From Paracoccaceae bacterium (lineage in GTDB: Bacteria > Pseudomonadota > Alphaproteobacteria > Rhodobacterales > Rhodobacteraceae), in assembly GCA_002402045.2 (NCBI GenBank), contig NVUX02000076.1, forward strand, positions 88,523 to 152,522: a stretch of 64,000 nt of DNA. The letters run 5' to 3'. The position numbers and the translations under genes were made by a program. The notes under the pieces are model-generated. The model was not told the origin of the DNA, ran no database searches, and saw only the letters and a program-made list of their open reading frames with translations. Below, in pieces: positions 63,806-64,000 of this stretch. Numbering within the stretch: the first letter of the stretch is position 1; every line of letters starts with the position of its first letter.

Positions 63806-63896
63806 CTGAATAGCCCCTAGTTTCCTAGACGCCTTGTTGCTTCCACTTTTGCTGTCTTTCGAACTCGACAGGGGTAATCCCCCCTAAAACTATTGG
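63806..63896 (-). mobile_element. Terminal remnant of an IS3-family element
   Basis: TGAATAGCCCCTAGTTTCCT at 63806 onward looks like the terminal repeat of an IS3-family element. Just inside it, on the minus strand, lies the last 24 codons of an orfB transposase. The remainder of this element is absent on the right, where a second IS3-type element begins. The left end at 63806 is inferred from the sequence pattern. Confidence 0.6.
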
Positions 63897-63899
63897 TGT
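63825..63899 (-). pseudogene. IS3-family transposase OrfB, C-terminal fragment
   Basis: Reads LGGITPVEFERQQKWKQQGV and a stop, matching the typical end of IS3-family OrfB integrase proteins (LGxxSPVEFE). A stop codon lies directly upstream in frame (63900-63902), so only about 24 residues survive. The catalytic DDE domain is gone. Confidence 0.75.
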
Positions 63900-64000
63900 T
63901 CACAAGTAGAATTTTCTCGGCATAATAATCTGAGGAGATTTTGATGAAGAAGGCAGGATACAGCGACGCACAGATCATGGGTATTTTGAAGCAGGCCGAA
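63897..64000 (+). mobile_element. IS3-family insertion sequence, left end, runs off window
   Basis: Sequence from about TGTTCACAAGTAGAATTTTC (63897) to the window edge looks like the left end and leader of a second IS3-family element, which appears to interrupt the older remnant. The exact terminus is uncertain by a few bases because the right end and target duplication lie outside the window. Confidence 0.6.
63944..64000 (+). CDS. IS3-family transposase OrfA, N-terminal part
   Basis: The ATG at 63944 follows GAGGAG (63932-63937). The 19 visible residues, MKKAGYSDAQIMGILKQAE, match the helix-turn-helix start of IS3-family OrfA proteins (MKKxRFSxEQIxxILKxAE). The gene continues beyond the window. 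Confidence 0.85.
   Translation, partial: MKKAGYSDAQIMGILKQAE

Noticed and set aside
1..64000. CRISPR array, prophage or integrative element
   Set aside because: No regularly spaced direct repeats, no phage structural or integrase genes, and no att-like duplication of the tRNA-Pro 3' end were seen.

Overview
The window is chromosomal DNA from an alphaproteobacterium, most likely of the Rhodobacterales (Roseobacter-like). The evidence is the gene content and order: yceD-rpmF-plsX-fabH-ihfA-merR with tRNA-Pro; dgt-argS-SPOR-scpA-scpB; moxR-DUF58-DUF4159-membrane protein; the two-domain alphaproteobacterial dCTP deaminase; DUF2125, DUF1285, DUF3572 and DUF4453 proteins; and a PleD-type regulator beside DUF3572. 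The genus cannot be read from this sequence. Most of the window is housekeeping, with tightly packed operons joined by 4-base ATGA, GTGA or TTGA overlaps.

Layout. 1-9341: tail of an EamA transporter, then the minus-strand cell-wall/division operon mraZ-rsmH-ftsL-ftsI-murE-murF-mraY-murD, which stops after murD. 9342-11643: a divergent gene for a fusion of a degenerate TruA (tRNA pseudouridine synthase) fold to a PAS/HisKA/HATPase kinase of PhoR type; this is the most unusual object in the window. 11701-17395: bamE, then yceD-rpmF-plsX-fabH, ihfA, a MerR regulator, tRNA-Pro(GGG) and dcd. 17462-24315: minus-strand block with an unknown outer-membrane barrel, scpB, scpA, a SPOR protein, argS and dgt, then erpA on the plus strand. 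24731-31033: Sel1-repeat protein, sulfotransferase-like protein, xth, small unknown gene, DUF4453/SH3 protein, FAD monooxygenase and a CoA-transferase-family racemase. 31441-38755: clpA with a heat-shock-like promoter, a MotA/TolQ-like plus coiled-coil OmpA pair, and an SPFH/NfeD pair. 38819-43395: LysM-solute-binding fusion, ChaC, DUF2125, MFS transporter, ogt. 43392-50036: the MoxR operon. 50139-57282: DUF1285, two membrane-anchored LytTR regulators, rppH, ctpA, an EnvC-like protein and gpmI. 57382-63469: a PleD-like diguanylate cyclase frameshifted inside its GGEEF motif, DUF3572, a HAD phosphatase, an unknown protein, and pntA-pntB with a clean terminator. 63583-64000: insertion-sequence debris and the start of an IS3-family element that runs off the edge.

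Themes. Envelope biogenesis dominates: peptidoglycan precursors, FtsI/FtsL, SPOR, EnvC, CtpA, LysM, OmpA, BamE. Three observations stand out. (1) The TruA-fold/kinase fusion has lost the catalytic Asp and other TruA active-site residues and has no membrane sensor. (2) A dispersed intergenic repeat of about 195 bp, built from five or more consecutive hairpins, occurs as two full inverted copies and two partial copies, all just 3' of genes, with substitutions that keep the stems paired. (3) A G-tract frameshift lies exactly at the diguanylate cyclase catalytic motif.
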